Shown here: one piece after another, positions 1 to 9,075 of the stretch
Layout: each line of letters opens with the position of its first letter
Position numbering within the stretch: position 1 is the first letter of the stretch
From: Corynebacterium mustelae
Lineage (GTDB): Bacteria; Actinomycetota; Actinomycetes; Mycobacteriales; Mycobacteriaceae
Direction: 5' to 3'
DNA length: 64,000 bases
NCBI RefSeq assembly: GCF_001020985.1
Contig: NZ_CP011542.1
Location: 558,001 to 622,000 of the forward strand
Position numbers and translations under genes: made by a program
The notes under the pieces: generated by a model
Seen by the model: the letters and a program-made list of their open reading frames with translations, nothing else
Databases searched by the model: none
Told to the model about the DNA's origin: nothing

Positions 1-2
1 TG

Positions 3-965
3 ATTATCGTGGCCTTGGTCGGTTTTTCATACTATAACGCCAATAAATATGATGTTCCAGGTCCTGATCCACGCGATCCAAGCGTGGCGATGGCGGAGGG
101 CAACGTTGATCGGGTGGAGGGGGAATACCTCAACGGGTTTTATTACCACGCGAAAGGTGTTCCACATCCCGGTACCGTCGTAGTTTTTGGTGGTTCCGAA
201 GGCGGCGCTGCCCACAGTGACGCGGTGATGCTTCGCGAACAAGGTTATAACGTGTTGGCGTTGTATTTCTTCGGCCAACCCAACCAGCAGCAACTTTTAG
301 ATGAAGTCCCGTTGGATTTCTTCAACGAGGTCCTTGATTGGATTCGCGCTAACGACGATAGCGATGCACCGCTTACAGTTATCGGGAGCTCCAAGGGAGC
401 GGAATTAACCGCGAATTTGGCTGCACGCTACCCTGAAATCGACAATATCGTGCTGTACACGCCCGGCGAATACACCTATCAAAGTCTCAGTTTTGATAAG
501 GGTGAGCCAACCAGTAGTTTCACCTATGAAGGTCGACCAGTTGACTTCCTGGCGTTTAAAGGATCGTTCATCGATTTTCTGCCTAAGATAGTTCGGTTCC
601 TGCTCAACCTACCCATTTCTTACCGCGGGGATTATGAAAAGGCAATCGCGGAGGCCGATAACGCGGATGCAGCCCGGATCGATTTGAGTAAGTTTGCGGG
701 GCATGGTTTGTTGTTTGCTGGCGAACAAGACAGAATGTGGCCAGGTGAGCAGGCGGCCCGGAACCTTGCTGAGCAAAATCCGCAGCTGGAAGCTGTTGTT
801 TTCGAGGGAGCGGGACATGTTTTCCTTGAGGACATGGATGAACTGGGTCCGGTGTGGCCAACAATGCTAGGTGGCACGTTAGAGGGAAATAAAAAGGCCA
901 AGATCGAGTCGGACAAGCTGTTGTTCGAGCGGTTAGAACAGTGGCATTCCGTGCCTGCTAATTAG
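3..965 (+). CDS. BAAT/acyl-CoA thioesterase-type alpha/beta hydrolase, 5' end outside window
   Basis: The frame is open from the window edge, so the GTG at 9 is probably internal and the true start lies upstream. The first visible residues (ALVGFSYYNAN) look like the end of an N-terminal membrane anchor. The body resembles the BAAT C-terminal / acyl-CoA thioester hydrolase fold: a GGSEGG oxyanion-type turn near residue 61, the nucleophile elbow GSSKG near residue 127, an Asp in GEQDRMW and a His in GAGHVF near the C-terminus give a complete Ser-Asp-His triad. The substrate cannot be told from sequence. It converges on the next gene with a 4-base overlap of the stop codons. I am fairly sure of the fold and unsure of the substrate. 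Confidence 0.75.
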   Translation: MIVALVGFSYYNANKYDVPGPDPRDPSVAMAEGNVDRVEGEYLNGFYYHAKGVPHPGTVVVFGGSEGGAAHSDAVMLREQGYNVLALYFFGQPNQQQLLDEVPLDFFNEVLDWIRANDDSDAPLTVIGSSKGAELTANLAARYPEIDNIVLYTPGEYTYQSLSFDKGEPTSSFTYEGRPVDFLAFKGSFIDFLPKIVRFLLNLPISYRGDYEKAIAEADNADAARIDLSKFAGHGLLFAGEQDRMWPGEQAARNLAEQNPQLEAVVFEGAGHVFLEDMDELGPVWPTMLGGTLEGNKKAKIESDKLLFERLEQWHSVPAN

Positions 966-1459
966 TAGTAGACCTCAGCTTCAGGTGATGCCTGTCGACG
1001 CACCCTGCCTCCTATAACTGCCAGTGCGATAAGGATTCCAAGCCCACCTGCAACCAAAGCGTAGCTAAGCAGGTAAGACATACTTGCTACTTGATCATGG
1101 GAAAAGAATTTCGTGAAAACACCCATGACGGGATGTAGCGCAACTGGTACCGGGCGGTCATCAAAATCGGGGAGAATCCAAAACCCCATGAGAATGCATA
1201 GATGAAAGGAGCCGATCAGCATCAATATTTTCTGTCGTATGCGCGAGTCTATCTTGTGACTGGTTAAGGGAGGAAGAAAGAACAAAACTAATCCGGCCAA
1301 AAATATGAATAAGAAAATTGCAGGACCACGGAAAAAGAACAGTATTGCGGAAATCCATCCACCCAAACCGGAAGCAGTACGTAACAGAAGTGCTAGAAAA
1401 TATAGTCCTATGGTGCAGCCACACCATAGGACATAGGCACGTCCACGAAAAGTCTTCAT
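962..1459 (-). CDS. small integral membrane protein, unknown function
   Basis: It encodes about 165 residues with four hydrophobic stretches (roughly residues 10-28, 35-60, 75-95 and 125-150) and a short basic C-terminal tail (GGRVRRQASPEAEVYY). I chose the ATG at 1459 (MKTFRGRAYVLW) over an in-frame TTG nine bases upstream, because basic residues directly before the first membrane segment are typical. No enzymatic motif is visible and I do not recognise the family. It is transcribed away from glmM, so it is probably a single-gene unit whose promoter lies in the 1460-1626 spacer. Confidence 0.55.
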   Translation of the reverse strand: MKTFRGRAYVLWCGCTIGLYFLALLLRTASGLGGWISAILFFFRGPAIFLFIFLAGLVLFFLPPLTSHKIDSRIRQKILMLIGSFHLCILMGFWILPDFDDRPVPVALHPVMGVFTKFFSHDQVASMSYLLSYALVAGGLGILIALAVIGGRVRRQASPEAEVYY

Positions 1460-1588
1460 GAGGGTCAAGTATAAGCATCGTTGACTTACAATCAGCGCTA
1501 CTGGGGACGTCGAAAAGCGAAAACATGGCGGATCGTTCTAGGTTTTTTAGGCCAAGACTCCCGCATAAAGAGGTATTTAGGACGTATC

Positions 1589-1608
1589 CTAAAAGAAGTA
1601 TCTTTTAG
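1589..1608. promoter_or_regulatory. perfect 8-bp inverted repeat in the glmM leader
   Basis: CTAAAAGA, a 4-base spacer, then TCTTTTAG. It directly abuts the Shine-Dalgarno-like GAAAGGG at 1608-1614, 12 bases before the glmM ATG. It could be an operator or an mRNA hairpin that affects ribosome access; nothing in the sequence decides between them. Confidence 0.35.
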
Positions 1609-1626
1609 AAAGGGAACAATTTCATC

Positions 1627-2970
1627 ATGACACGACTGTTTGGAACCGACGGGGTTCGTGGCCTCGCGAACGAAGCACTCACCGCCCCGCTGGCCTTGCG
1701 GCTTGGTGCCGCAGCTGCGGAAGTTCTTACCTCAGGACACCGCACATCCAAACGCCGCCCGATCGCGGTAATTGGGCGCGACCCGCGCGTCTCCGGCGAA
1801 ATGCTTGCCGCCGCACTTGCTGCCGGAATGGCAAGTCGCGGCGTCGACGTGCTCCGGGTTGGGGTGCTACCTACCCCGGCTGTTGCGTACCTAACTGAAT
1901 ACTACGGCGCTGATATGGGGGTAATGATCTCCGCCTCCCATAATCCAATGCCTGATAACGGCATTAAGTTTTTCTCAAAGGGCGGGCATAAACTCCCAGA
2001 TGTAATCGAAGACCAGATTGAAAAAACCATGGAATCATTGCCGGAGACCGGGCCTACTGGCCATGGGGTCGGGCGGGTTATTGAAGAAGCCGTGGATGCG
2101 CAGCAGCACTATCTTGAACACCTCGCGGAATCCATGCCACGCAATTTAAGTGGAATAAAAGTGGTGGTCGATTGCGCGAACGGTGCGGCATCGACGGTAA
2201 CACCGATGGCATACGCTGCGGCAGGGGCAGAAGTGATCCCTATTTTCAACCAGCCAACTGCGTACAATATCAACGATAACTGCGGTTCTACTCATATAGA
2301 GCAGGTAAAAGCCGCCGTTTTGCAGCACGGTGCGGATCTCGGTCTGGCGCACGACGGTGACGCGGACCGTTGTCTTGCGGTCGATGCCGAAGGTACTGTT
2401 GTTGATGGTGATCAAATCATGGCTATTTTGGCATTGGCGATGAAAGAAAACGGTGAGCTGCGTAAATCCACCCTTGTTGCGACAGTGATGAGTAATCTCG
2501 GTTTGCGGTTGGCCATGGACGACGCTGGAATTACATTGCGCACGACAAAAGTCGGTGACCGATATGTGCTGGAAGACCTGAACGCGGGTGGTTACAGCCT
2601 GGGCGGCGAACAGTCCGGGCATATCGTTATGCCAGACTATGGCACCACGGGTGATGGCACGTTGACGGGCCTGGCGTTGATGTCGCGCATGGCGGAGACG
2701 GGTCTGTCGCTGAAATCTTTGGCAGAAGCGATGACGGTATTGCCGCAGGTTCTCATCAATGTCCCGGTCTCAGACAAATCTAAGATTGAGTCCCACCCCG
2801 ATGTGCAGGAAGCGATCGCCAAAGCGGAGGCTGAGTTGGGCTCAACCGGACGGGTCCTGTTACGTGCTTCCGGTACTGAGGAATTGTTCCGCGTGATGGT
2901 TGAGGCATCCAGTGAGGAGACCGCCCGGCAGATCGCAGGGAAACTCGCCGCAGTGGTGTCTCACGTGTAG
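1627..2970 (+). CDS. glmM: phosphoglucosamine mutase GlmM
   Basis: Converts glucosamine-6-phosphate to glucosamine-1-phosphate in the cytosol, feeding UDP-GlcNAc and peptidoglycan synthesis. The 447-residue length is normal for the family. It opens with the family signature [12 protein letters not shown]. The catalytic phosphoserine is Ser104 in ISASHNP (101-107), the Mg-binding loop is DGDADR (243-248), the sugar-binding GGEQSGH lies near residue 325, and the phosphate-binding [14 protein letters not shown] sits near the C-terminus. A GAAAGGG ribosome site precedes the ATG, and a hairpin terminator follows, so it looks like a single-gene transcript. Assignment is secure. Confidence 0.98.
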   Translation: MTRLFGTDGVRGLANEALTAPLALRLGAAAAEVLTSGHRTSKRRPIAVIGRDPRVSGEMLAAALAAGMASRGVDVLRVGVLPTPAVAYLTEYYGADMGVMISASHNPMPDNGIKFFSKGGHKLPDVIEDQIEKTMESLPETGPTGHGVGRVIEEAVDAQQHYLEHLAESMPRNLSGIKVVVDCANGAASTVTPMAYAAAGAEVIPIFNQPTAYNINDNCGSTHIEQVKAAVLQHGADLGLAHDGDADRCLAVDAEGTVVDGDQIMAILALAMKENGELRKSTLVATVMSNLGLRLAMDDAGITLRTTKVGDRYVLEDLNAGGYSLGGEQSGHIVMPDYGTTGDGTLTGLALMSRMAETGLSLKSLAEAMTVLPQVLINVPVSDKSKIESHPDVQEAIAKAEAELGSTGRVLLRASGTEELFRVMVEASSEETARQIAGKLAAVVSHV

Positions 2971-2988
2971 GTTTCCTACGAAATCCCG

Positions 2989-3028
2989 CCGCCATTCCCG
3001 GTTGTACACAACTGGGAACGGTGGTTTT
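2989..3028 (+). terminator. Rho-independent-type terminator after glmM
   Basis: Two 17-base arms (2989-3005 and 3008-3024) pair fully if G-U pairs are allowed, with a 2-base gap, and are followed by TTTT. The remaining spacer to 3264 turns AT-rich around 3100-3260 and marks the left edge of the accessory island. Confidence 0.75.
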
Positions 3029-3264
3029 CGTCATTTGTGGGGCGGTGTTCCGCGCGGTTTGCTTTACGACGGGGGTGGTCGCCGTTTTAGATAAAAGTGC
3101 TACTTTCCTGGTGTATTTGCAGGTATCGGCCTCGTATTGATGGGGGTGAGTGGAAAATATTTTCTAGCTTTTTCTAGAAAATGCCGATGTTTACTTTTAG
3201 TATGTGGAATTGATTTACATCGATGTAGTTTATTTTTCGATCTTTTCATCTTTGGTGGTGTGAT

Positions 3265-3594
3265 TTGAGTTCTGATTTTTGGCAAGTGCCGATTGGTGAT
3301 CTGCGGACAATACAAAACAATTTGAATGACATGAGTTCCACGCTAGATGGCGTTGAAGGTGATGCCGAAGGTTCTGACGGTATTGATGAGGTGCATGGAC
3401 ACAAGATCGCCCAAGCAGTTGAAGAATTCTTCTCTGAGTGGAAAGCCTCGCGGCGCACCTTGATTAAAAATATTGAAGGGATGGGTACCGTTTCTGGCGA
3501 GATTGCCAAGGCGGTGGAGAGTTTCGACACCGAAACCGCATCCGCTTTGAACCAATTTGATGCCGAATTACGCAAGGTTTCTGGGGGTGCATAA
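3265..3594 (+). CDS. EspC/WXG100-like type VII secretion partner
   Basis: A 109-residue helical protein, with a predicted helix-turn-helix hairpin rather than an enzyme fold. The conserved-looking core is FFSEWKASRRTLIKNIEGMG (55-74) followed by a second helix ending in SFDTETA; a Trp-Lys pair and an acidic C-terminal half resemble EspC-type ESX substrates. The start is a TTG; the only other nearby in-frame candidate is the GTG at 3286, which would remove the first helix. It abuts the next gene with no spacing, as WXG100-type partners that form heterodimers usually do. The role as a chaperone or co-secreted partner of the Rhs toxin downstream is inferred from position. Confidence 0.7.
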   Translation: MSSDFWQVPIGDLRTIQNNLNDMSSTLDGVEGDAEGSDGIDEVHGHKIAQAVEEFFSEWKASRRTLIKNIEGMGTVSGEIAKAVESFDTETASALNQFDAELRKVSGGA

Positions 3595-3894
3595 ATGAGT
3601 TCGATGTTTTCCTTCGGAACCAGCGATGCGGAAGGATCAGCTTCCGAAATCCTGTCGGTGCAAGCCGCAATGATTGACACCATGGATGCCATCGGCCAAT
3701 CAGTGGATAAGCTCCGCCCGGATTGGGTCTCTTCCGAATCGGACCAGTACCAAGAAATCATTAGCAAATGGCAAGAAGGTGCCGCCGGTATTCGCGACAT
3801 TCTCAAAGACGTCAGCGAAACGCTCACCGCCATTAAAGACGGCAATACCGAGCTGCGAAAGGGGATCGACGAATTGCTGCAGCAAATCACATAA
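3595..3894 (+). CDS. WXG100-like small protein (degenerate WXG)
   Basis: A 99-residue acidic helical protein. The mid-chain turn that is W-x-G in WXG100 proteins reads Trp44-Val-Ser46 here, flanked by two long amphipathic helices, the second being KWQEGAAGIRDILKDVSETL. The start codon follows the upstream stop directly (TAA then ATG), indicating coupled translation. Family knowledge: such pairs form four-helix bundles and carry type VII secretion signals. It probably pairs with the 109-residue protein before it. Its codon usage is ordinary for the chromosome, unlike the two genes that follow. Confidence 0.75.
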   Translation: MSSMFSFGTSDAEGSASEILSVQAAMIDTMDAIGQSVDKLRPDWVSSESDQYQEIISKWQEGAAGIRDILKDVSETLTAIKDGNTELRKGIDELLQQIT

Positions 3895-4006
3895 AAGACC
3901 CGCACGCTGTGGCTACATTAAAATGCCAAAATCTCGGTAACGGGTGTGCGGGTGTTGCAGAAAACCGAGGTAAACCATTGAAAATAATCTTTTAAGGAGT
4001 GTTGTT

Positions 4007-4345
4007 GTGTCTCAGTCGTCTAATGTGTCTGTTGAGCATTCTGCGGTTTCGGGTCATGTGGAGTCGTTGCGGGTGAATCATGAGCAGTTGAAGTCGCAGG
4101 CGTCGTCGTTTGTGTCGGCTATTGAGCCGTTGCGTGGGGTGTGGAAGGGTGCGTCTGTGGAGGCGTGGAATTCTATGACGGAGGCGTGGAGTGAGAATAT
4201 GGAGTTGGTGAATCAGGCGTTGGAGGAGTTGACGTCGCGGGTGGAGCAGGCTGGTAAGGATTATCAGGTGGGTGAGGATGATCAGGCTGCGACGTTGCAG
4301 CAGCGTTTTTCGGGGATGAATTTTCAGTCGGGTCCGATTTTGTAG
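4007..4345 (+). CDS. WXG100 family protein
   Basis: A 112-residue helical hairpin with a canonical Trp46-Lys-Gly48 turn (RGVWKGASVEAW) and the usual length for the family. GTG start with a good AAGGAG site seven bases upstream. From here on third codon positions are almost exclusively G or T, a pattern that ends and resumes abruptly inside the Rhs gene. With the next gene it forms a second WXG100 pair directly before the Rhs toxin, so secretion of that toxin through a type VII (ESX) machine is the natural inference. The machine itself is not in this window. Confidence 0.9.
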   Translation: MSQSSNVSVEHSAVSGHVESLRVNHEQLKSQASSFVSAIEPLRGVWKGASVEAWNSMTEAWSENMELVNQALEELTSRVEQAGKDYQVGEDDQAATLQQRFSGMNFQSGPIL

Positions 4346-4428
4346 TTTTGTGTGTTGGTGCGTCGTGGGTGGCGCATTGTTGTTTGTTTTTGTTGTTTGT
4401 TGTTGTTTGTTTGTGAAGGGGTTTTGTT

Positions 4429-4722
4429 GTGTCTGTGTATGCGTATGATCATGCGAGTGCTGAGGCTGCGGCGGAGGAGTTGCATGCGGTGATGGGGGCG
4501 ATTGAGTCGACGTTGTCGGAGATGGAGTCGGATGTGTCGAAGTTGGCTGCGGGGTGGGATGGTTCGGAGCAGGAGTTGTATCGGGGGGTGCATGGGAAGT
4601 GGTCTGCTGCTGCGGAGAATATTAAGGGTATTTTGGGGCAGGTGCGTGCGGCGTTGGATGAGAATACGCAGGCGGTGTCGGAGACGCGGTCGCGGGTGTC
4701 GGGGTCGTTGTCGGGCCAGTAG
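4429..4722 (+). CDS. WXG100 family protein
   Basis: A 97-residue WXG100 protein with Trp43-Asp-Gly45 in AAGWDGSEQELY and a second helix of the usual KWSAAAENIKGILGQV type. GTG start behind GAAGGGG. Strongly G/T-biased codons, like the gene before it. It lies 105 bases before the Rhs gene, and the order (two WXG100 partners, then a large toxin) matches known type VII polymorphic toxin loci. Its specific partner and its secretion are inferred. Confidence 0.9.
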   Translation: MSVYAYDHASAEAAAEELHAVMGAIESTLSEMESDVSKLAAGWDGSEQELYRGVHGKWSAAAENIKGILGQVRAALDENTQAVSETRSRVSGSLSGQ

Positions 4723-4827
4723 TTGGTTGCTGTTGGTGGGGTGCGTGTGTGCTGGTTGGTGTGTGCGTGCCCCTTGTTTTTTGTTTTTGTTGTGTTGTTG
4801 GTTTGTGGGTAGTTTGTAGGGGTTGTT

Positions 4828-7800
4828 GTGCCGGGTAGGTTTGTTGGGCCGTTTGTGGGGTTTGAGGTTTCGGATTTTCGCCTTGGTGGGGATGTGTCGG
4901 CGTTGGTGTTGGTGGGGGCGAAGTGGCGTCGGTTTGGGGAGCAGGCGTTGGAGACGGCGGGGTTGTTGCGGGGTGTGTCGGATGGGGGTTTTGTGGGTTC
5001 GGAGGGGGATCGGTTTCGGGAGTTGATTAATGGGGAGTTTCCGTCGCATTTGGATGTGGCGGGTGGGGCGCATGTGGGGGTGGGTGATGCGATTGCTCAG
5101 TATGCGCAGTTGCTTGAGGGGCAGAAGGCGCAGATGCGGGGGTTGCGGGAAAATGCTCGGGTGGATCATGGGGTGGTGAATTCGACGGCGATGCAGTTGA
5201 ATGCTGCGGAGGCTGCGGCGGCTGCGGCGGCGGGGACGCCGGGGGCTGCTGCTGCTATTGCGGCGATGGAGCAGGCGCGGTTGGCGCATGAGGCTGCGTG
5301 GGTGAAGTGGGAGCAGGATTTGGCGTCGGCTAAAGCGATTAAGGAGGTGTTGGGTGCTGGGGTGGATGTGCAGGTGCAAAAGATTGCGTCGCAGGCGCGG
5401 AAGCGGTTTGAGGAGAATCCGAATTTCCTTCAAGAGTTGTGGCAAAAGCTTGATGACTTCATGGATAAAAACGCCGACTGGTTGAAAGTAATATCTGACG
5501 CGTTGCAGATCATCGGTAGTATTTTGATGTTCATCCCAGGACTGCAAGTACTTGGTGTTGCATTATTGGCTATTGGTGTTGGTTTGAAGGGCTTGTTGGC
5601 TGCTACTGGTAACGCTAGTTGGGGTGAGTTCGCTTTCGACTTGGCTACTGCCGGGCCGTTAGGGCTACTCGGGAAATTCGCCAAAGCAGGCAAGCTAGGC
5701 GTGACAGCTTCAAAGCTTGCCGGTAAAGGAAGCCAACTCGCAGGAAAAGTTTCCCAGTTGGCTGGCAAAGTCGCATCAAAGGTTGGGGATTCCATCTCTC
5801 GTGGTATCGATAAGATGCGCAAAGTGCTCGACCCGGTGGATATTGCTACTGGTGCAATGGTCGATGACGATGTTGATGTCTTCATCTCTGGTGTGTTGCC
5901 GTTGGTGGTGGATCGGCATGCGTTTTCGTCGCATGAGGTGGGTCGTGTGTTGGGGCCTCGGTGGGTGTGTAGTGTTGATTGTCGCTTAGAGGTTTCGGGT
6001 GATTGTGTGGTGATGTTGGCGCCGGATGGTGCGGTGGTGTCGTTTCCGTCTGTGCCTGTGGATGGGTCTGAGGTGCGTGCGGATGGTCGGCCGTGGTTGT
6101 TGTCGTTTGGTGATGGTGCGTATCGGGTTCGAGATATTTCCGCTGGTGTGGTCTACGAATTTAGGGTGTATGATCTTGATCCTGCGGAAGCTCATCGGAG
6201 CCAGGTGACGACGAAACCTGGGGCAATTGCTGGTTCTGGTGGTGTGGTTGATGGTGTGCCGTGTGTGGGTGGTTCCATGGTGGGGATGGGAATCACCCCA
6301 GGCAGCATTGCTGATACGTGGGATATTGGTGTTGAGGTTGGCCTATCGGCTGTGGTGCATCATACGGGGCATCGGATTGAGTATGTATGGGATCAGTCTT
6401 CTGGGTTGGTGACTGCGTTGGTGCGTAGTGATGGTACTCGGGTGGATTTGGGTTATGACATGGTTATTGGTCGGTTGAGTGATGTGTGGGTGTCGAACCC
6501 ACGCACGCATCCGGATCAGGAGCCGGTGAAGGTGATTGGGTATGAGTATGATGCGGACGGGCAGTTGGCCAGGGTGCGGAATTCTCATGATGGGGTGTTG
6601 GAGTACCGTTACGATAGTGATGGTCGGGTTGTGGCGTGGACGGATCGTAATGGTGTGTCGTATCACTATCGGTTTGATGCTGATGGTCGGGTTGTGGCGC
6701 AGGTTGGTTCTGGTGGGTTGATGCCGAATGTGGTGGTGTGGTTGGCGGATACTGCTAGTGATGCACCATTAGGTGGGGTGGTTGCGGTTGCGATTGAAAC
6801 TGCTGGTAGCTTTCATGAGGATCCGCTTGTGGCGGGTGATGGTGTTGTTGGTGAGTATTTCTCCCGGTTGGATGGTTTGCCGTTGGTGAAAGCACTTCGG
6901 TCCGGTGGTCTTGTGGGGGCGGGGATGATTGGGTGTGGTCGTACTGGTTCGCGGGATATGGATGGTGATGCGTGGGCTGTGCCGGCAGAGTGGCTTCATG
7001 ATGAGTTTTTGGGTGATATTCGTCCGACGGTGTATCGGGCGTCTGCTGCTGGTGATGTGTGGCGGGTTGTGTCACCTTCAGGTGAGGTGACTGATTATGT
7101 GCATGATGTGTGTCATACGATTACGTCGGTTACAGATACTTGTGGGGGTGTGACGGAGTATGTGTATAACGATGATGGGGTGCTGGTAGAGACTATTTTC
7201 CCGGATGGGAGTAGTGTTCGTGTTGAGCCTGGTTCGTGGGGTGTTCCGGTTCGGGTTGTAGGTCGGGATGGTCTGGTTTCTGAGTATGAGGTTGATGCGT
7301 GTGGGTTGGTCACGCGGGTTGTTGATCCGACGGGTGCTGTGACGTGTTGTGAGTTTGAGTATCGTAGCTCGGGTGTAGTACCGGCGGTGGTGGTGGATGC
7401 TGCTGGGGTGCGTACGATTGTTGAGTGTGATGATGCTGGCCGCACTGTGGCGGTGGTGGATGCTGCTGGGGGTCGAACGAGTTATGTGCGGGATGTGCGT
7501 GGTCTTGTGTCGGAGGTTGTGGATCCGGTAGGGGCTGTAACTCAGGTGTCGTATTCGCCGGAGGGGTGGGTGGAGTCTGTTGTTCAGCCTGATGGTGGTA
7601 TGCGGGTGTTTGGTTATGATGGGGAGGGTAATATCACCGAGGCGGTAAGTGAGATCGGTGCGGTGACCAGGACGCGGTTTACGGTGTTTGATAAGCCGGT
7701 GGAGGTGGTGGATCCGACAGGTGCTGTGACGAGGTGTACGTATAATACGCAGATGCAGCCGGTGGCGGTGACGAATGGGGATGGGCATACGTGGCGGTTT

Positions 7801-9075
7801 GTGTATGGGTTGGATGGTCAGGTGGTGTCGGAGACGGATTATAATGGTGTGACTACTACGACGAGTACTGCCACTGATTCTGATGGTGTGGTTACGCGTG
7901 TTGCGTCGGCTGCGGGTGTGAAGACCGTGCGGGTGAATCGGTTGGGGTTGGTGGATTCTGTTTCGGATGCTGCTGGGGTTATTCGGTACTCTTATGATGA
8001 GTTAGGGCGGGTGCGGTCTGTTACCACTCCGGAGACGACAGTTGTGTTTGGGGTGGATGAGTATGGTCGTAGAATCTCTGAAACGGTGACGCTTGCTAGT
8101 GGTGAGTCGACTGTGACGCAGGTGGAGTTTGATCCGATAGGTCGGGTTGTGGCGGAGCATACGACGACACCGACTGGTCAGGTGATTTCGGGGTTTGTTA
8201 CTCATGATGAGGTCACAGGACTTATTGCGTCGACACTGGTGTCGCGTTCTACTGTGGATAAGGTGGCTGCGGGTGTACCGGGTCAGGTGGTTACGGAATG
8301 TGGGTTTGGGGTTGATGCTGCTAGTCGGCGTAGCTGGATGCATACTGGGTCGCTTGTCAGGGAGTATGCCTATGACAGGTGTTCGCGTAAAACTGATGAT
8401 CATACGTACCTGTTGGATGCTACTGCGCCGGGTGGGCGTAGGCGTATGTCGGGCTATGGGTTGTCGTGGCGTGTGGATGATGTGGTTGTTGGTGTGGCGG
8501 ATCATCTTCGTGGGATGAAGACTTTTGATGTGGATGTGATGGGTAAGATCACCGCTGTCACCACCCAACCGGTACCGTCTGGTACCAGCCACACCCCGTC
8601 ACCGCATGCACCATCGTCGCTGGTGTCAGTGTCGCAGTCACTTTCTTCACCGTCGTCACCACAGTCGTCGCAGGCGTCGGCTGGTGTGGTGTCGGAGGTG
8701 TATGGGTTTTCTGCTGCTGGTGTGCTCACGAGTATTCGTACTGATTCCCAGTTTCAGGCGGATGGTGGGTATGTGCCGTCATCGGTGTCTGGTGTGGTAT
8801 CAGATGTGGAGTTTTCTGGGACGAAGCCGGTTCGGGTGGGTCGGACTCGGTATGAGTATGATCCGGCTGGTCGGGTGATACGTACGGTGACGAAGCGGTT
8901 GTCGAAGAAGCCTTTGGTGAAGACGTTTTTTATGCGGGTACGTCGACTCAGCCGGTGGGGTTTACCTCGTCGGATACACCTGGTGTGGGGTATAAGTATA
9001 TTTATGATGGCCTGGGGCGTCGGGTGGCGAAGGAGACCATTGATACTGGTAGTGGTCAGGTGCTTGTGCGGGTGA
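4828..9075 (+). CDS. Rhs/YD-repeat polymorphic toxin, N-terminal part (frameshifted after about 1368 residues)
   Basis: Residues 1-200 form an alanine-rich helical head, likely the type VII recognition region. Residues 220-262 are a hydrophobic hairpin (IIGSILMFIPGLQVLGVALLAIG broken by Pro/Gly). From about 335 a DUF6531-like start of the Rhs shell (DPVDIATGAM, LPLVVDRHAFSS) leads into many YD repeats such as YEYDADGQLARV and YRFDADGRVVAQ. No signal peptide. The frame is lost at a T6 run (8926-8931): reading one base back there continues the YD repeats (YAGTSTQPVGF) into the next open frame, while this frame ends in unrelated basic residues. Codons are G/T-ending in residues 1-200 and from 351 on, but ordinary in 200-351, so the gene is a mosaic. 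Shell and toxin delivery role follow from the Rhs family; the secretion route is inferred. Confidence 0.85.
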   Translation: MPGRFVGPFVGFEVSDFRLGGDVSALVLVGAKWRRFGEQALETAGLLRGVSDGGFVGSEGDRFRELINGEFPSHLDVAGGAHVGVGDAIAQYAQLLEGQKAQMRGLRENARVDHGVVNSTAMQLNAAEAAAAAAAGTPGAAAAIAAMEQARLAHEAAWVKWEQDLASAKAIKEVLGAGVDVQVQKIASQARKRFEENPNFLQELWQKLDDFMDKNADWLKVISDALQIIGSILMFIPGLQVLGVALLAIGVGLKGLLAATGNASWGEFAFDLATAGPLGLLGKFAKAGKLGVTASKLAGKGSQLAGKVSQLAGKVASKVGDSISRGIDKMRKVLDPVDIATGAMVDDDVDVFISGVLPLVVDRHAFSSHEVGRVLGPRWVCSVDCRLEVSGDCVVMLAPDGAVVSFPSVPVDGSEVRADGRPWLLSFGDGAYRVRDISAGVVYEFRVYDLDPAEAHRSQVTTKPGAIAGSGGVVDGVPCVGGSMVGMGITPGSIADTWDIGVEVGLSAVVHHTGHRIEYVWDQSSGLVTALVRSDGTRVDLGYDMVIGRLSDVWVSNPRTHPDQEPVKVIGYEYDADGQLARVRNSHDGVLEYRYDSDGRVVAWTDRNGVSYHYRFDADGRVVAQVGSGGLMPNVVVWLADTASDAPLGGVVAVAIETAGSFHEDPLVAGDGVVGEYFSRLDGLPLVKALRSGGLVGAGMIGCGRTGSRDMDGDAWAVPAEWLHDEFLGDIRPTVYRASAAGDVWRVVSPSGEVTDYVHDVCHTITSVTDTCGGVTEYVYNDDGVLVETIFPDGSSVRVEPGSWGVPVRVVGRDGLVSEYEVDACGLVTRVVDPTGAVTCCEFEYRSSGVVPAVVVDAAGVRTIVECDDAGRTVAVVDAAGGRTSYVRDVRGLVSEVVDPVGAVTQVSYSPEGWVESVVQPDGGMRVFGYDGEGNITEAVSEIGAVTRTRFTVFDKPVEVVDPTGAVTRCTYNTQMQPVAVTNGDGHTWRFVYGLDGQVVSETDYNGVTTTTSTATDSDGVVTRVASAAGVKTVRVNRLGLVDSVSDAAGVIRYSYDELGRVRSVTTPETTVVFGVDEYGRRISETVTLASGESTVTQVEFDPIGRVVAEHTTTPTGQVISGFVTHDEVTGLIASTLVSRSTVDKVAAGVPGQVVTECGFGVDAASRRSWMHTGSLVREYAYDRCSRKTDDHTYLLDATAPGGRRRMSGYGLSWRVDDVVVGVADHLRGMKTFDVDVMGKITAVTTQPVPSGTSHTPSPHAPSSLVSVSQSLSSPSSPQSSQASAGVVSEVYGFSAAGVLTSIRTDSQFQADGGYVPSSVSGVVSDVEFSGTKPVRVGRTRYEYDPAGRVIRTVTKRLSKKPLVKTFFMRVRRLSRWGLPRRIHLVWGISIFMMAWGVGWRRRPLILVVVRCLCG

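Noticed and set aside
4324..5547. A 407-codon minus-strand open frame rich in Arg, His and Pro
   Set aside because: It is the shadow of the G/T-biased coding strand of the WXG100 and Rhs genes. Its composition is unlike any protein and it has no ribosome site.
7078..7788. A 236-codon minus-strand open frame, likewise basic
   Set aside because: Shadow of the Rhs shell for the same reason.
8926..8932. TTTTTTA resembling a classical -1 ribosomal slippery heptamer
   Set aside because: The zero-frame codons are TTT TTT ATG, so the heptamer is not in the X-XXY-YYZ phase, and no clear downstream pseudoknot was seen. Programmed frameshifting is therefore not claimed, though slippage at T6 remains possible.
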